Positions 9,462-17,340 of a stretch of 64,000 bases of DNA are shown here, one piece after another. Source of the DNA: Versatilivorator sp963663845 (GTDB lineage: Bacteria; Acidobacteriota; Terriglobia; Versatilivoradales; Versatilivoraceae); assembly GCA_963663845.2 (NCBI GenBank), contig OY760650.2:4092001-4156000 (forward strand), in the 5' to 3' direction. Numbering within the stretch: position 1 is the first letter of the stretch; each line of letters begins with the position of its first letter. The position numbers and the translations under genes are program-made. The notes under the pieces are model-generated. The model saw only the letters and a list, made by a program, of their open reading frames with translations. It made no database searches and had not been told where the DNA came from.

Positions 9462-9491
9462 TTGACACCTATCGGCGCTCTCTAGTACAGT
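9462..9491 (+). promoter_or_regulatory. Sigma70-like promoter for the methyltransferase/radical SAM operon
   Basis: A consensus -35 TTGACA at 9462-9467 and a -10 TACAGT at 9486-9491 are separated by 18 bp. It lies immediately after the stop of the TRAP permease gene in a locally AT-rich stretch, and just upstream of a perfect palindrome. A transcription start near 9498 would place the palindrome at the start of the transcript. Confidence 0.55.
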
Positions 9492-9497
9492 CCTGGC

Positions 9498-9524
9498 GTA
9501 AACTATTATTCAACAATAGTTTAC
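9498..9524. promoter_or_regulatory. Palindromic operator, 10-bp arms
   Basis: GTAAACTATT (9498-9507) and AATAGTTTAC (9515-9524) are perfect inverted repeats around a 7-bp spacer. The position directly downstream of a promoter fits a repressor-binding site. It is AT-rich and has no T-tract after it, so it is unlikely to be a terminator. No regulator gene is adjacent. Confidence 0.55.
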
Positions 9525-9679
9525 AAGGTCTCAGGAAAACACTTGCAGCCTACGCCCGCCTTCCCGATCATGAATCCGTCAAGCAGCCAGTCAGAGAGTA
9601 TGTACGGGGACGTGCGACATGCAGAGGGTATAGATCTCTTTGGTTACGCTTCTTGCCGGGGTAAAATTGAATGGTGTGA

Positions 9680-10435
9680 ATGGTAGTCATGTTTTCGGGA
9701 GTGGGTGACCCCTTGCTGTCAAGTGAAACATCTCCCCGGCGGATCGTTCGTAACGGTAGGGCCACCAACGACCTGGTTTTCAGCGCCAGCACTGCCGGAA
9801 ATGATCAGGTATTTCCCCACATTCTTGGCTTGTATGTGAAGCCGGGCAGTGTCGTTGCAGACGTAACCTTTGGCAAGGGGGTGTTTTGGAGGCAGGTCCC
9901 ATCCGAAGACTATGAAGTACGAGGGACTGATATTCAGACCGGAGTGGATTGCCGCAACCTTCCTTATGAAGATGGGGAAATAGACTGTGTAGTCCTTGAC
10001 CCTCCTTACATGCACACCCCCGGCGGTACGGCCTATGCCCCTAGGACTCATGCCGCATTCGAGCAACACTACCGCAACAATAGATCGGGGGGACAGACAG
10101 CAGGAAAGTACCATGAAGCGGTACTTGAGCTTTACCACGATGCAGGCAAGGAAGCACTCCGAGTGCTTCGAGATCGTGGGGTTTTTATTGTCAAGTGCCA
10201 GGATGAAGTCTGTTCCAACCGGCAACGTTTTACCCATGTCGAATTAATGCAAGCCTATCGGGATATGGGCTTTGTTGCCGAGGATCTATTCGTAGTTATT
10301 CGCAATAACAAGCCGGGTGTGAGCCGGACCATCCGACAAGTCCACGCCAGGAAGAATCATTCCTATTTTCTTGTCTTTTGGAAACAAGGAAGGACTGGAG
10401 GACTGTGGGAAGTTGAATCCACGTTATCAATTTAA
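9680..10435 (+). CDS. Orphan DNA methyltransferase-like protein (DPPY type)
   Basis: 251 residues. It is a SAM-dependent methyltransferase fold: a motif I-like segment VVADVTFGKGVFW at about residues 58-70, and the catalytic DPPY at 107-110, as in amino-methyltransferases acting on adenine-N6 or cytosine-N4. There is no target-recognition domain and no restriction enzyme nearby, so it looks like a solitary or phage-type enzyme. Its base composition is lower in GC than its neighbours, which suggests transfer. An ATG at 9689 is an alternative start. A short open frame (38 codons from the ATG at 9570) overlaps the start by 7 nt. It ends 30 bp before the radical SAM gene and is probably cotranscribed with it. 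Confidence 0.8.
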   Translation: MVVMFSGVGDPLLSSETSPRRIVRNGRATNDLVFSASTAGNDQVFPHILGLYVKPGSVVADVTFGKGVFWRQVPSEDYEVRGTDIQTGVDCRNLPYEDGEIDCVVLDPPYMHTPGGTAYAPRTHAAFEQHYRNNRSGGQTAGKYHEAVLELYHDAGKEALRVLRDRGVFIVKCQDEVCSNRQRFTHVELMQAYRDMGFVAEDLFVVIRNNKPGVSRTIRQVHARKNHSYFLVFWKQGRTGGLWEVESTLSI

Positions 10436-10465
10436 GCTGCCAAGAGGATTTTCGGCGGGATATTC

Positions 10466-11797
10466 ATGAGCTCGGACAACTCCGGACCCCTGCGGGTCGC
10501 CGACCAGACCACCGCGGGCAACTACTTCGTTTCCAACTACCCCCCCTATTCCTTCTGGAAGCCCGATCGGGTGGGCGAGGCTTCAGCCGCCCTTCAGCGG
10601 CCGCCTCTCCCCGGCACTCCCCTGGGCCTTTACCTGCACATTCCCTTTTGCCGCAAGCGCTGCCATTTCTGTTATTTCAAGGTGTATACCCAGCAGGACG
10701 CTCCGGCGGTGGAGCGCTATCTGGGGGCGCTGGCCGAGGAGCTGAGACTCTACGCCGGCAAGCCCTTTGTCGGTGGCCGCAGGCCGCTCTTCATCTATTT
10801 CGGCGGGGGCACGCCCTCCTACATTTCCTCGAATCAGCTCGCCCGGCTTGCCGACCGGTTGAAGGCGCAGCTTGCCTGGGATGCAGCCGAGGAAATCACC
10901 TTCGAGTGCGAGCCGGGGACGTTGACGGAACACAAGCTGCGGGTGATCCGGGATATCGGCGTGACCCGGCTCAGCCTGGGGATCGAGAATTTCAACGATG
11001 CCATCCTGGAGGCCAACGGCCGCGCCCACGGTTCCAGGGAAATCGACCGGGCCTACCGGATAGCCCGGTCGGTGGGCTTCCCGCAAATCAACATCGACCT
11101 GATTGCCGGGATGGTGGGGGAGACGGCCCAGAACTGGCGCGACTGCGTGCAGCGCACCCTGGAGATGGAACCCGACAGCGTGACCGTCTACCAGATGGAG
11201 ATCCCCTACAACACCACCGTGTTCCAGGAGATGAAGGCCGCCGGCCAGAGCGTGGCCCCGGTGGCCGATTGGGGAACCAAGCGCGCCTGGGTGGACGAAG
11301 CCTTCTCGCTGCTGGAGCGGGGCGGCTACACTGTCAGCAGCGCCTACACGGCGGTCAAGGACCCAGACCGCACCCGCTTCTTCTATCGTGATCTGCTCTG
11401 GACCGGAGCCGACCTGGTGGGGCTGGGGGTGGCCTCCTTTTCCCACGTCAACGGCACCCATTACCAGAACGAGCATGACCTGCCGGGCTACCAAAAGAGC
11501 CTGGAGGAAGGACGGTTTCCCATCTTCCGGGCTCTCACTCCCAGCCGGGAAGAGCGCCTCATCCGCGAGCTGATCCTGCAGTTCAAGCTGGGAACGGTCC
11601 GGCCCAGCTACTTCAGGGAGAAGTTCGATACCGATATCCGGCAGCGGTTCGCCTTGCCTCTGCAGGGTCTGCAGCAGCGGAACTACCTGGAAGTGGGTGA
11701 CAACAGCCTCAGGCTCAGCCGGGAGGGGCTGCTGCAGGTGGACAGCTTTCTGCCCGACTTCTTCTTGAGCCGGCATCGTGGCGGCCGCTATAGCTGA
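10466..11797 (+). CDS. HemN/HemW-like radical SAM protein
   Basis: 443 residues. The 4Fe-4S cluster motif is CRKRCHFC (Cys62, Cys66, Cys69), preceded by LYLHIPF, the hallmark of the coproporphyrinogen III oxidase-like radical SAM group. GGGTPS lies at 113-118, and a C-terminal HemN-type domain follows. The fourth Cys seen in true HemN (CxxxCxxCxC) is replaced by Phe, as in HemW and HemN-like enzymes of other pathways. The setting (methyltransferase, FAD oxidoreductase, thioesterase, acyl-CoA ligase) has no heme genes, so a role in modifying a CoA- or carrier-linked metabolite is more likely than heme synthesis. That is an inference. The next gene starts 3 bp after its stop. Confidence 0.85.
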   Translation: MSSDNSGPLRVADQTTAGNYFVSNYPPYSFWKPDRVGEASAALQRPPLPGTPLGLYLHIPFCRKRCHFCYFKVYTQQDAPAVERYLGALAEELRLYAGKPFVGGRRPLFIYFGGGTPSYISSNQLARLADRLKAQLAWDAAEEITFECEPGTLTEHKLRVIRDIGVTRLSLGIENFNDAILEANGRAHGSREIDRAYRIARSVGFPQINIDLIAGMVGETAQNWRDCVQRTLEMEPDSVTVYQMEIPYNTTVFQEMKAAGQSVAPVADWGTKRAWVDEAFSLLERGGYTVSSAYTAVKDPDRTRFFYRDLLWTGADLVGLGVASFSHVNGTHYQNEHDLPGYQKSLEEGRFPIFRALTPSREERLIRELILQFKLGTVRPSYFREKFDTDIRQRFALPLQGLQQRNYLEVGDNSLRLSREGLLQVDSFLPDFFLSRHRGGRYS

Positions 11798-11800
11798 CCC

Positions 11801-13099
11801 ATGGGAAGCAGATTGCCGATGAATCCCGCAGACCACAGTGTCCAGCGGCACGATCCCTTCGACGCCATCGTGGTGGGCGGGGGGCCGGCCGGCGCCACCG
11901 CCGGAGCCTTTCTGGCCCGGAAGGGGCGGCGAGTGCTGCTGCTGGAGAAGGAGCGCTTTCCCCGTTATCGCATCGGCGAGTCCCTGATGCCCTACTGCTA
12001 CTTCACCCTGGAGCGGCTGGGGGTCATCGACAAGATCAAGAGTTCCCATTTTCCCAGGAAGCACAGCGTCCAGTTCGTCAGCACCCAGGGCGCCGTCTCC
12101 ACCCCCTTCTATTTCTTCGAGCATTTCAACCACGAAGCCGCCACCACCTGGCAGGTCCTGCGCAGCGAGTTCGACCAGGTGCTGCTCGACAACGCCCGCC
12201 AAAAGGGAGTGGAGGTCCGGGAGGGAACCCGGGCCATGGAGACGGTAGAGGAGCAGGGGGCGGTAGCAGGGGTGCGGGCCGTCGACGGCCAGGGCCGGAA
12301 GCACGAGTTCCGGGCCCCTCTGACCCTGGATGCCAGCGGGCGCGACGTCTTCAGCATGACCCGCAATCGCTGGAAGGTGCGCGACCCCAGCTTGAACAAG
12401 ATCGCCATCTGGACCTACTACCGGGGGGCTCGGCGAGACCCGGGGTTGGACGCAGGAGCCACCACCGTGGCCTATCTTCCCCGCAAGGGCTGGTTCTGGT
12501 ACATCCCGCTGCCCGAGGACCGGGTGAGCGTGGGCATCGTCGCCGAAAAGGACTACCTCTACCGGAATGCCCGCGATCCCGAAGCCATTTTTCAGAGCGA
12601 GATCGGCACCAATCCCTGGATCCGGGATCACCTGGCGCCCGGCAGGCAGGAGGGGCGCTATTGGGTGACCGGGGAGTACTCCTATCGATCCAGGTATTGC
12701 GCGGCCGACGGGCTGGTGCTGGTCGGCGACGCCTTCGCCTTTCTGGATCCGGTCTTCTCCTCCGGGGTCTTCCTGGCCTTGAGGGGCGGGGAACTGGCCG
12801 CTGAAGCCGCCGATCGCGCCCTGGCCTCGGGAGACTGTTCCGCCGCCAGGTTCGACGGCTACGGGAAAGAGATCACGCGCGGGCTGGAGGCGATGCGGAA
12901 GCTGGTCTATGCCTTCTACGACCAGGAGTTCAGCTTTCGAGCCTTCATCGAGCGATTTCCTCAGCTTCGGGGGGATCTGACCGACTGCCTGATCGGCAAC
13001 CTCTTCCGGGATCTGCAGCCGCTGTTCGACGGCGTGGCCGAGTTTGCCGCGCCGCCCGAGCCCCTGTCCCATGGCCAGGCACTGATCGAGGCGCGATGA
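11801..13099 (+). CDS. FAD-dependent oxidoreductase, tryptophan halogenase-like
   Basis: 432 residues. A Rossmann FAD-binding motif GGGPAGATAG lies at about residue 26, RIGESLMP at 57-64, and the flavin halogenase signature WFWYIP (WxWxIP) at 231-236. A Lys in FPRKHS (about residue 87) may correspond to the active-site lysine of halogenases. The C-terminal FAD-binding segment LVLVGDAFAFLDPVFSSG is also present. The protein belongs to the halogenase/geranylgeranyl-reductase-like branch of flavin monooxygenases. Whether it halogenates, hydroxylates or reduces cannot be told from sequence. It overlaps the downstream thioesterase by 4 bp, so the two products probably act together, perhaps on a thioester. 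Confidence 0.85.
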   Translation: MGSRLPMNPADHSVQRHDPFDAIVVGGGPAGATAGAFLARKGRRVLLLEKERFPRYRIGESLMPYCYFTLERLGVIDKIKSSHFPRKHSVQFVSTQGAVSTPFYFFEHFNHEAATTWQVLRSEFDQVLLDNARQKGVEVREGTRAMETVEEQGAVAGVRAVDGQGRKHEFRAPLTLDASGRDVFSMTRNRWKVRDPSLNKIAIWTYYRGARRDPGLDAGATTVAYLPRKGWFWYIPLPEDRVSVGIVAEKDYLYRNARDPEAIFQSEIGTNPWIRDHLAPGRQEGRYWVTGEYSYRSRYCAADGLVLVGDAFAFLDPVFSSGVFLALRGGELAAEAADRALASGDCSAARFDGYGKEITRGLEAMRKLVYAFYDQEFSFRAFIERFPQLRGDLTDCLIGNLFRDLQPLFDGVAEFAAPPEPLSHGQALIEAR

Positions 13100-13539
13100 C
13101 CAGCGGAGCCTTCGAGTTCAAGTTGACCCGCCGGGTGGAGTTTTCCGACACCGACATGGCGGGCATCATGCACTTCTCCAACTTCTTTCGCTTCATGGAA
13201 GCCGCCGAGCAGGCCTTCTTCCGGTCCCTGGGATTTTCGATTCACGACAACCGGAGACGCCCCGTAATCGGCTGGCCGCGGGTTCACGCAAGCTGCGATT
13301 TCCGCCGTCCCCTCCGTTTCGAAGACCTGGTCGAGATACACCTGCAGGTGGCCGAGAAAAGGGAGCGCTCCCTGGTCTACTCCTTCACCTTTCGGCGGTT
13401 GAACGACCCGGCATCCCCGGAAGTCGCCCGCGGCAAGCTGGCGGTGGCCTGTGTTTCCAGGCCGGAACCCCAGGGTCCCATGACTTCGATCACCATTCCC
13501 AAGTCCATCAGCGACAAGATCGGGGTGGCGCCGGGGTAG
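13096..13539 (+). CDS. Hotdog-fold acyl-CoA thioesterase (4-hydroxybenzoyl-CoA thioesterase type)
   Basis: 147 residues, the usual size of a single hotdog thioesterase. The signature VEFSDTDMAGIMHFSNFFRF (about 15-34) contains the Asp that acts in catalysis in this family, followed by a long helix. It hydrolyses an acyl- or aryl-CoA thioester in the cytoplasm. Its start overlaps the end of the FAD oxidoreductase gene (ATGA). Its TAG stop coincides with the left edge of an inverted-repeat element at 13538-13769. Confidence 0.88.
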   Translation: MTSGAFEFKLTRRVEFSDTDMAGIMHFSNFFRFMEAAEQAFFRSLGFSIHDNRRRPVIGWPRVHASCDFRRPLRFEDLVEIHLQVAEKRERSLVYSFTFRRLNDPASPEVARGKLAVACVSRPEPQGPMTSITIPKSISDKIGVAPG

Positions 13540-13769
13540 TGGAGAGTGGAGAGTGGAGAGTGAATATCCGTGCCCCCGCCCTGGCGGTCGGATCATGCGA
13601 GAGTGAAACAGGGTGTTCCAGACAATTGGCGAGTGGTTGGTCGAGGGTTTCTGTAACGGGAAAGCGCCTGATGAGCTGACGGCATTTGTTTGACCGACGG
13701 CGCCGAGACTGACAAGTGCTTTGCGTATCGATCCAGTAGCTCTTCACTCTTCACTACCCACTCTCCACT
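13538..13769. repeat. Inverted-repeat element with GGAGAGT arms, same family as 7044-7175
   Basis: The left arm is a run of AGTGGAG/GTGGAGA units from 13538. The right arm (TTCACTCTTCACTACCCACT to 13769) is its near-inverse over about 27 bp. The core shares CCGCCCTGGCGG and CGAGAGTGAAACAG with the 7044-7175 element. It begins at the TAG stop of the thioesterase gene, as the other copy does at the TAXI stop. It fills the gap before the ligase gene. Confidence 0.7.
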
Positions 13770-13808
13770 TGTCACTTGTCGCTTGGCCGAGCCAATTCGG
13801 AGCCGGGC

Positions 13809-15098
13809 ATGGAAGCCCCTTCAATGCCGGATCGCAGCAGGATCGAGACTGACCAGCTTGCCCGGCTGCGGGTCCTGTTGCAGGAAGTGCTGGCCGGCAA
13901 TCGCTTCTATGCTTCCAGGCTGCGGGAAGCGGGACTCTCTTCGGAGGTCGCGACGCTGGACGCCTTCCGGTCGGCCATGCCCTTCACCCGGAAGGCGGAA
14001 CTGGTCGAGGATCAGCGCCGTCATCCTCCCTACGGCTCCAATCTGACCTGCGGACTCGACCGATACACCCGGTTCAGCCGGACCAGCGCCACCACCGGCA
14101 AGCCCATGCACTGGCTGGATACGCCGGAAAGCTGGCAATGGATGCTCGGCAACTGGGACCGCGTCCTTGCGGCGGCGGGGGTCTCCTCGCGGGACCGCGT
14201 CTTTTTCGCCTTTTCCTTCGGGCCCTTTCTGGGGTTCTGGACCGCCTTCGAAGCCGCCTCTCAGCGGGGTTGCCTTTGCATTCCCGGCGGGGGAATGAGC
14301 AGTCTGGCCCGGCTGGAGGCCATTCTGGACAATGGCGTCAGCGTCCTCTGCTGCACGCCGACCTACGCCCTGCGGCTGGGCGAGGTGGCGGCCGCCGAGG
14401 GCCTGGACTTGAGCCGGGGAAGCGTCCGCACCGTCCTGGTCGCCGGAGAGCCGGGGGGAAGCATCGGCGCCACCGTGGCCGCCATCGAGCGGCTGTGGCC
14501 CCAGGCGCGGGTGGTGGACCACCACGGAATGACCGAGACCGGACCCGTCAGCTTCGGCTGTCTCCGGGAGCCGCAGCGGCTGCACGTCATGGAGTCGGCC
14601 TTCCTTGCCGAAGTCATCGATCCGGGAGACCATCGGCCGGTGGCGCCGGGGGAGATCGGGGAGCTGGTGCTGACGACCCTGGGCCGGACCGCTTCTCCGC
14701 TGCTGCGCTATCGGACCGGCGACCTGGTCCGGCCCTCCCGGTCCCGGCCCTGCGCCTGCGGGAGTTGGGAACTGGGCCTGGAGGGTGGGATCCTGGGCCG
14801 AAGCGATGATATGGTTGTGGTTCGAGGCGTCAACCTCTATCCCGGCGCGCTGGAGGCGGTGATCCGGCGCTGCCGCGAGGTTTCCGAATACCGGGTGGAG
14901 GTCGACAGGCGGGGAAGCCTGTGCGAGTTGAAGGTGCAGGCTGAGGTCTCTTGCGACTCTGTCGAGAGACCAGGACTGGAAAGACGGCTGGAGACCGAAC
15001 TGAGGTCGGCATTCTCCCTGCGCATTCCGGTGTCCATCGTGGCCCGGGGGACCTTGCCTCGACCCGAGTTCAAGTCCCGTCGCTGGGTAAGAGTCTGA
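13809..15098 (+). CDS. Acyl-CoA ligase, phenylacetate-CoA ligase (PaaK) type
   Basis: About 429 residues from the ATG at 13809, which has GGAG 6 nt upstream; TTG at 13776 and ATG at 13824 are alternatives. It is an adenylate-forming enzyme with the PaaK-like motif FSRTSATTGKP (phosphate-binding loop), the HHGMTETGPVSFGC aromatic/acyl site loop, YRTGDLVRP, and the hinge GRSDDMVVVRGVNLYP. It activates a carboxylic acid (probably aromatic or acyl) with ATP and CoA. With the upstream thioesterase it forms a make-and-break pair for a CoA thioester. It is separated from that gene by the repeat element and followed 11 bp later by the PQQ-propeller gene. Confidence 0.88.
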   Translation: MEAPSMPDRSRIETDQLARLRVLLQEVLAGNRFYASRLREAGLSSEVATLDAFRSAMPFTRKAELVEDQRRHPPYGSNLTCGLDRYTRFSRTSATTGKPMHWLDTPESWQWMLGNWDRVLAAAGVSSRDRVFFAFSFGPFLGFWTAFEAASQRGCLCIPGGGMSSLARLEAILDNGVSVLCCTPTYALRLGEVAAAEGLDLSRGSVRTVLVAGEPGGSIGATVAAIERLWPQARVVDHHGMTETGPVSFGCLREPQRLHVMESAFLAEVIDPGDHRPVAPGEIGELVLTTLGRTASPLLRYRTGDLVRPSRSRPCACGSWELGLEGGILGRSDDMVVVRGVNLYPGALEAVIRRCREVSEYRVEVDRRGSLCELKVQAEVSCDSVERPGLERRLETELRSAFSLRIPVSIVARGTLPRPEFKSRRWVRV

Positions 15099-15109
15099 CG
15101 GAGGTCAGG

Positions 15110-16705
15110 GTGAGAAACGGGATGAGAGACTTCTTGGAATTCAGGTTTTTCGCCGGGCTGGAGAGTCCGGTCGGCTCAGCCTGCGCCGGCCGATCTGTTT
15201 TCTCCGGATGGCGGCTCGGTTGGCATCCCGGGCGAGCCTGCAGCCACAGTGCGGGGGTGCTGCTGCTTCTTTGCCTGGGTCACCTTGTCCCGCCTGTCGC
15301 GGCCGAGGAATGGTCCCAGTTCCGGGGATGGAACAGCACCGGAGTCGTGGAGACCTCCGCGTTGCCGGTGCGGTTCGGACCCCACCGAAACCTGGTCTGG
15401 CGCGCTCCTGTCGCTCCCGGCCAGTCTTCACCCGTCCTGACCCGGGACCGCATCTTTCTGTCGGCGGTGGATGGAGATGGGCTGTGGGTGATCTGCCTGG
15501 ACCGGTCCAGCGGCGAGTTGCTGTGGAAACAGGAAGTCCCGCGCCCCCGGTCCGAGGTGACGCACCAGGCCAACGGCCCCGCCTCGCCCACTCCGGTGAC
15601 CGACGGAAGCAACGTGGTCGCCTTCTTCGGCGATTTCGGTCTGATCTCGTTCGACGCCGAAGGCCGGGAGCGCTGGCGCCTGCCCCTGGGGCCCTTCATC
15701 AACCCCATGGGTCAGGCCGCGTCCCCCATTCTGGCCGACGGCAGGGTCCTGATGATCTGCGACCAGGAAAGCGGATCCTTTTTCGTGGCGGCGGATCAGA
15801 TGACGGGAGAGGTCCTCTGGCGCGTGGAACGCCCCGGCCATACCCGGGGCTTCTCCACCCCGGTGCTCTACCGGCCCGAGGGGGGAGCGCTGCAGGTCCT
15901 GATCTCGGGTTCCCACCAGTTGACAGCCTACTCGGTGGACAGCGGAGAAGAAATCTGGTGGGTGCGCGGCTTGACCTGGCAGATGAAGTCGACCCCAGTG
16001 ATCGACCGGGACACGCTCTACCTGAGCGGATGGGCCGGAGGGGCGGACGACAGCCAGCGGGAAGAGGTGGGGAGCTTTGCCGATTTCCTGTCGGAGCGGG
16101 ATGGCGATGGAGACGGGCGCCTTTCCCAACAGGAAATCGCCGGCCTGCGCTTGAGGTGGGACTTCAGCCGCCTGGACCTGGATCGCAGCGGCTTCCTGGA
16201 AGACCGGGATTGGCGGATCTACCGGGCCAAGCGATCGGCCCGCAACGGGGCCTTGGGCATTCGCCTGGGGGGCGAAGGAGACATGACCGCCACCAATCTC
16301 CTGTGGAGGTATCAGCGGACGCTGCCCAATGTTCCCTCTCCGCTGCTCTATGAGGGCATCCTCTACCTGATGAAGGAAGGGGGCATACTGACCGCCCTGG
16401 ATCCCGCCAACGGAAGCGTTCTCAAGCAGGACCGCATCCGCGAGGCCCTGGGAACTTACTACGCTTCGCCGGTGGCCGGGGATGGTAAGATCTTCGCCGT
16501 CAGCCATGAAGGGAAGGTAAGCGTCATCCGGGCGGGAGCCGACTGGCAGGTGTTGTCGGTGAACGACCTCGGGAGCGAAACCAGCGCAACGCCGGCCATC
16601 TCCGAGGGCCGGCTCTATGTTCGGACTCGGGAGTTTCTCTACTGCTTCGGCGAGCACCGTCCCCCGGAGCAGCCTTCAAACGACACGAAAGGAAGACGAC
16701 AATAA
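15110..16705 (+). CDS. Exported PQQ-like beta-propeller protein with EF-hands
   Basis: About 531 residues from a GTG at 15110 with GGAGG 5 nt upstream; an ATG at 15122 is in frame. A long N-terminal region ends in a signal-type hydrophobic core AGVLLLLCLGHLVPPVAAEE. The mature protein consists of quinoprotein-like propeller blades with repeated outlines such as GLWVICLDRSSGELLWKQE. Two EF-hand-like calcium loops (DGDGDGRLSQQE and DLDRSGFLEDRD) interrupt the propeller. The periplasmic role is unknown; complete PQQ-dehydrogenase residues were not identified, so it may be structural. Its stop overlaps the next start (TAATG). Confidence 0.85.
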   Translation: MRNGMRDFLEFRFFAGLESPVGSACAGRSVFSGWRLGWHPGRACSHSAGVLLLLCLGHLVPPVAAEEWSQFRGWNSTGVVETSALPVRFGPHRNLVWRAPVAPGQSSPVLTRDRIFLSAVDGDGLWVICLDRSSGELLWKQEVPRPRSEVTHQANGPASPTPVTDGSNVVAFFGDFGLISFDAEGRERWRLPLGPFINPMGQAASPILADGRVLMICDQESGSFFVAADQMTGEVLWRVERPGHTRGFSTPVLYRPEGGALQVLISGSHQLTAYSVDSGEEIWWVRGLTWQMKSTPVIDRDTLYLSGWAGGADDSQREEVGSFADFLSERDGDGDGRLSQQEIAGLRLRWDFSRLDLDRSGFLEDRDWRIYRAKRSARNGALGIRLGGEGDMTATNLLWRYQRTLPNVPSPLLYEGILYLMKEGGILTALDPANGSVLKQDRIREALGTYYASPVAGDGKIFAVSHEGKVSVIRAGADWQVLSVNDLGSETSATPAISEGRLYVRTREFLYCFGEHRPPEQPSNDTKGRRQ

Positions 16706-17154
16706 TGAACTGGCTTACCTTTGTATGCGGAGCGGTCCTGGCCTGGGGCATGTACGGCGTCACCCTGCACCGCGGTCAGGCCCAGTTGGCCAGCCCGCTT
16801 CGGGCGCTCCTCTGCGTGGGCTTCGCCTACTTTCTGATTGCCGTGCTGGTGCCGTCGGTGGCCATGTGGTCCAAGGGAGGATTCCAGGGATTCACCACCG
16901 GTGGGACCCTGACGGCCATCCTGGCCGGTTGCCTGGGAGCGGCCGGGGCCATCTGCATCATCTGGGCCTTCAAGTCCGGCGGCAAGCCCCTCTATGTCAT
17001 GCCCCTGGTGTTCGGAGGCGCTCCCCTGGTGAACGTCCTGGGCTCGGTGTTGCTCCATCCTCCCAAGACGGCGCCCAATCCTTTGCTCTACCTGGGTTTT
17101 GTCCTGGTAGCCGTGGGCGCCGCCATGGTCCTCTACTTCAGGCCCAGCTCCTGA
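16705..17154 (+). CDS. Small four-helix membrane protein, DMT/EamA-like
   Basis: 149 residues, almost entirely hydrophobic, with about four membrane helices (1-20, 36-55, 66-90, 125-145). It resembles half of a drug/metabolite-type (EamA) permease. Its start overlaps the stop of the propeller gene (TAATG), so the two are coupled. It may export a product or act as an accessory to the propeller protein; neither is shown by the sequence. Confidence 0.7.
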   Translation: MNWLTFVCGAVLAWGMYGVTLHRGQAQLASPLRALLCVGFAYFLIAVLVPSVAMWSKGGFQGFTTGGTLTAILAGCLGAAGAICIIWAFKSGGKPLYVMPLVFGGAPLVNVLGSVLLHPPKTAPNPLLYLGFVLVAVGAAMVLYFRPSS

Positions 17155-17220
17155 ACCTTCCACTGACAACGCCCACTCGGGCGCGCGCGATTGCGGGTCG
17201 CACGGCGGGAGTGGAAACTG

Positions 17221-17296
17221 GCCGGCTCCATTGGAGTTTCCCGGTTTCCCGACCGGACTGAATGCGTCAGGGCAACTTGGCGTCAATGGAGCCGGC
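17221..17296. repeat. Perfect 13-bp inverted repeat around a 50-bp loop
   Basis: GCCGGCTCCATTG at 17221-17233 and CAATGGAGCCGGC at 17284-17296 are exact inverse copies. They lie in the 186-bp gap between the EamA-like gene and the ABC ATPase gene. They could form a hairpin in the leader of the ABC operon or be a remnant of a small element. No T-tract is present. Confidence 0.5.
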
Positions 17297-17340
17297 GGGG
17301 CTGCGGAGTCCTATCCCGAGTCCGGACACGGTGAGTCGAT

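Noticed and set aside
9498..9524. Rho-independent terminator of the TRAP operon
   Set aside because: The stem is AT-rich and not followed by a T-tract, and it lies downstream of a promoter; an operator fits better.
10466..11797. Heme biosynthesis enzyme HemN or HemW
   Set aside because: The cluster motif lacks the fourth Cys of HemN and there are no heme genes nearby; only the broader HemN/HemW-like group is claimed.
13540..13566. Simple-sequence (GGAGAGT) microsatellite
   Set aside because: The matching inverse arm at 13743-13769 and the shared core with 7044-7175 show it is the arm of an inverted-repeat element.
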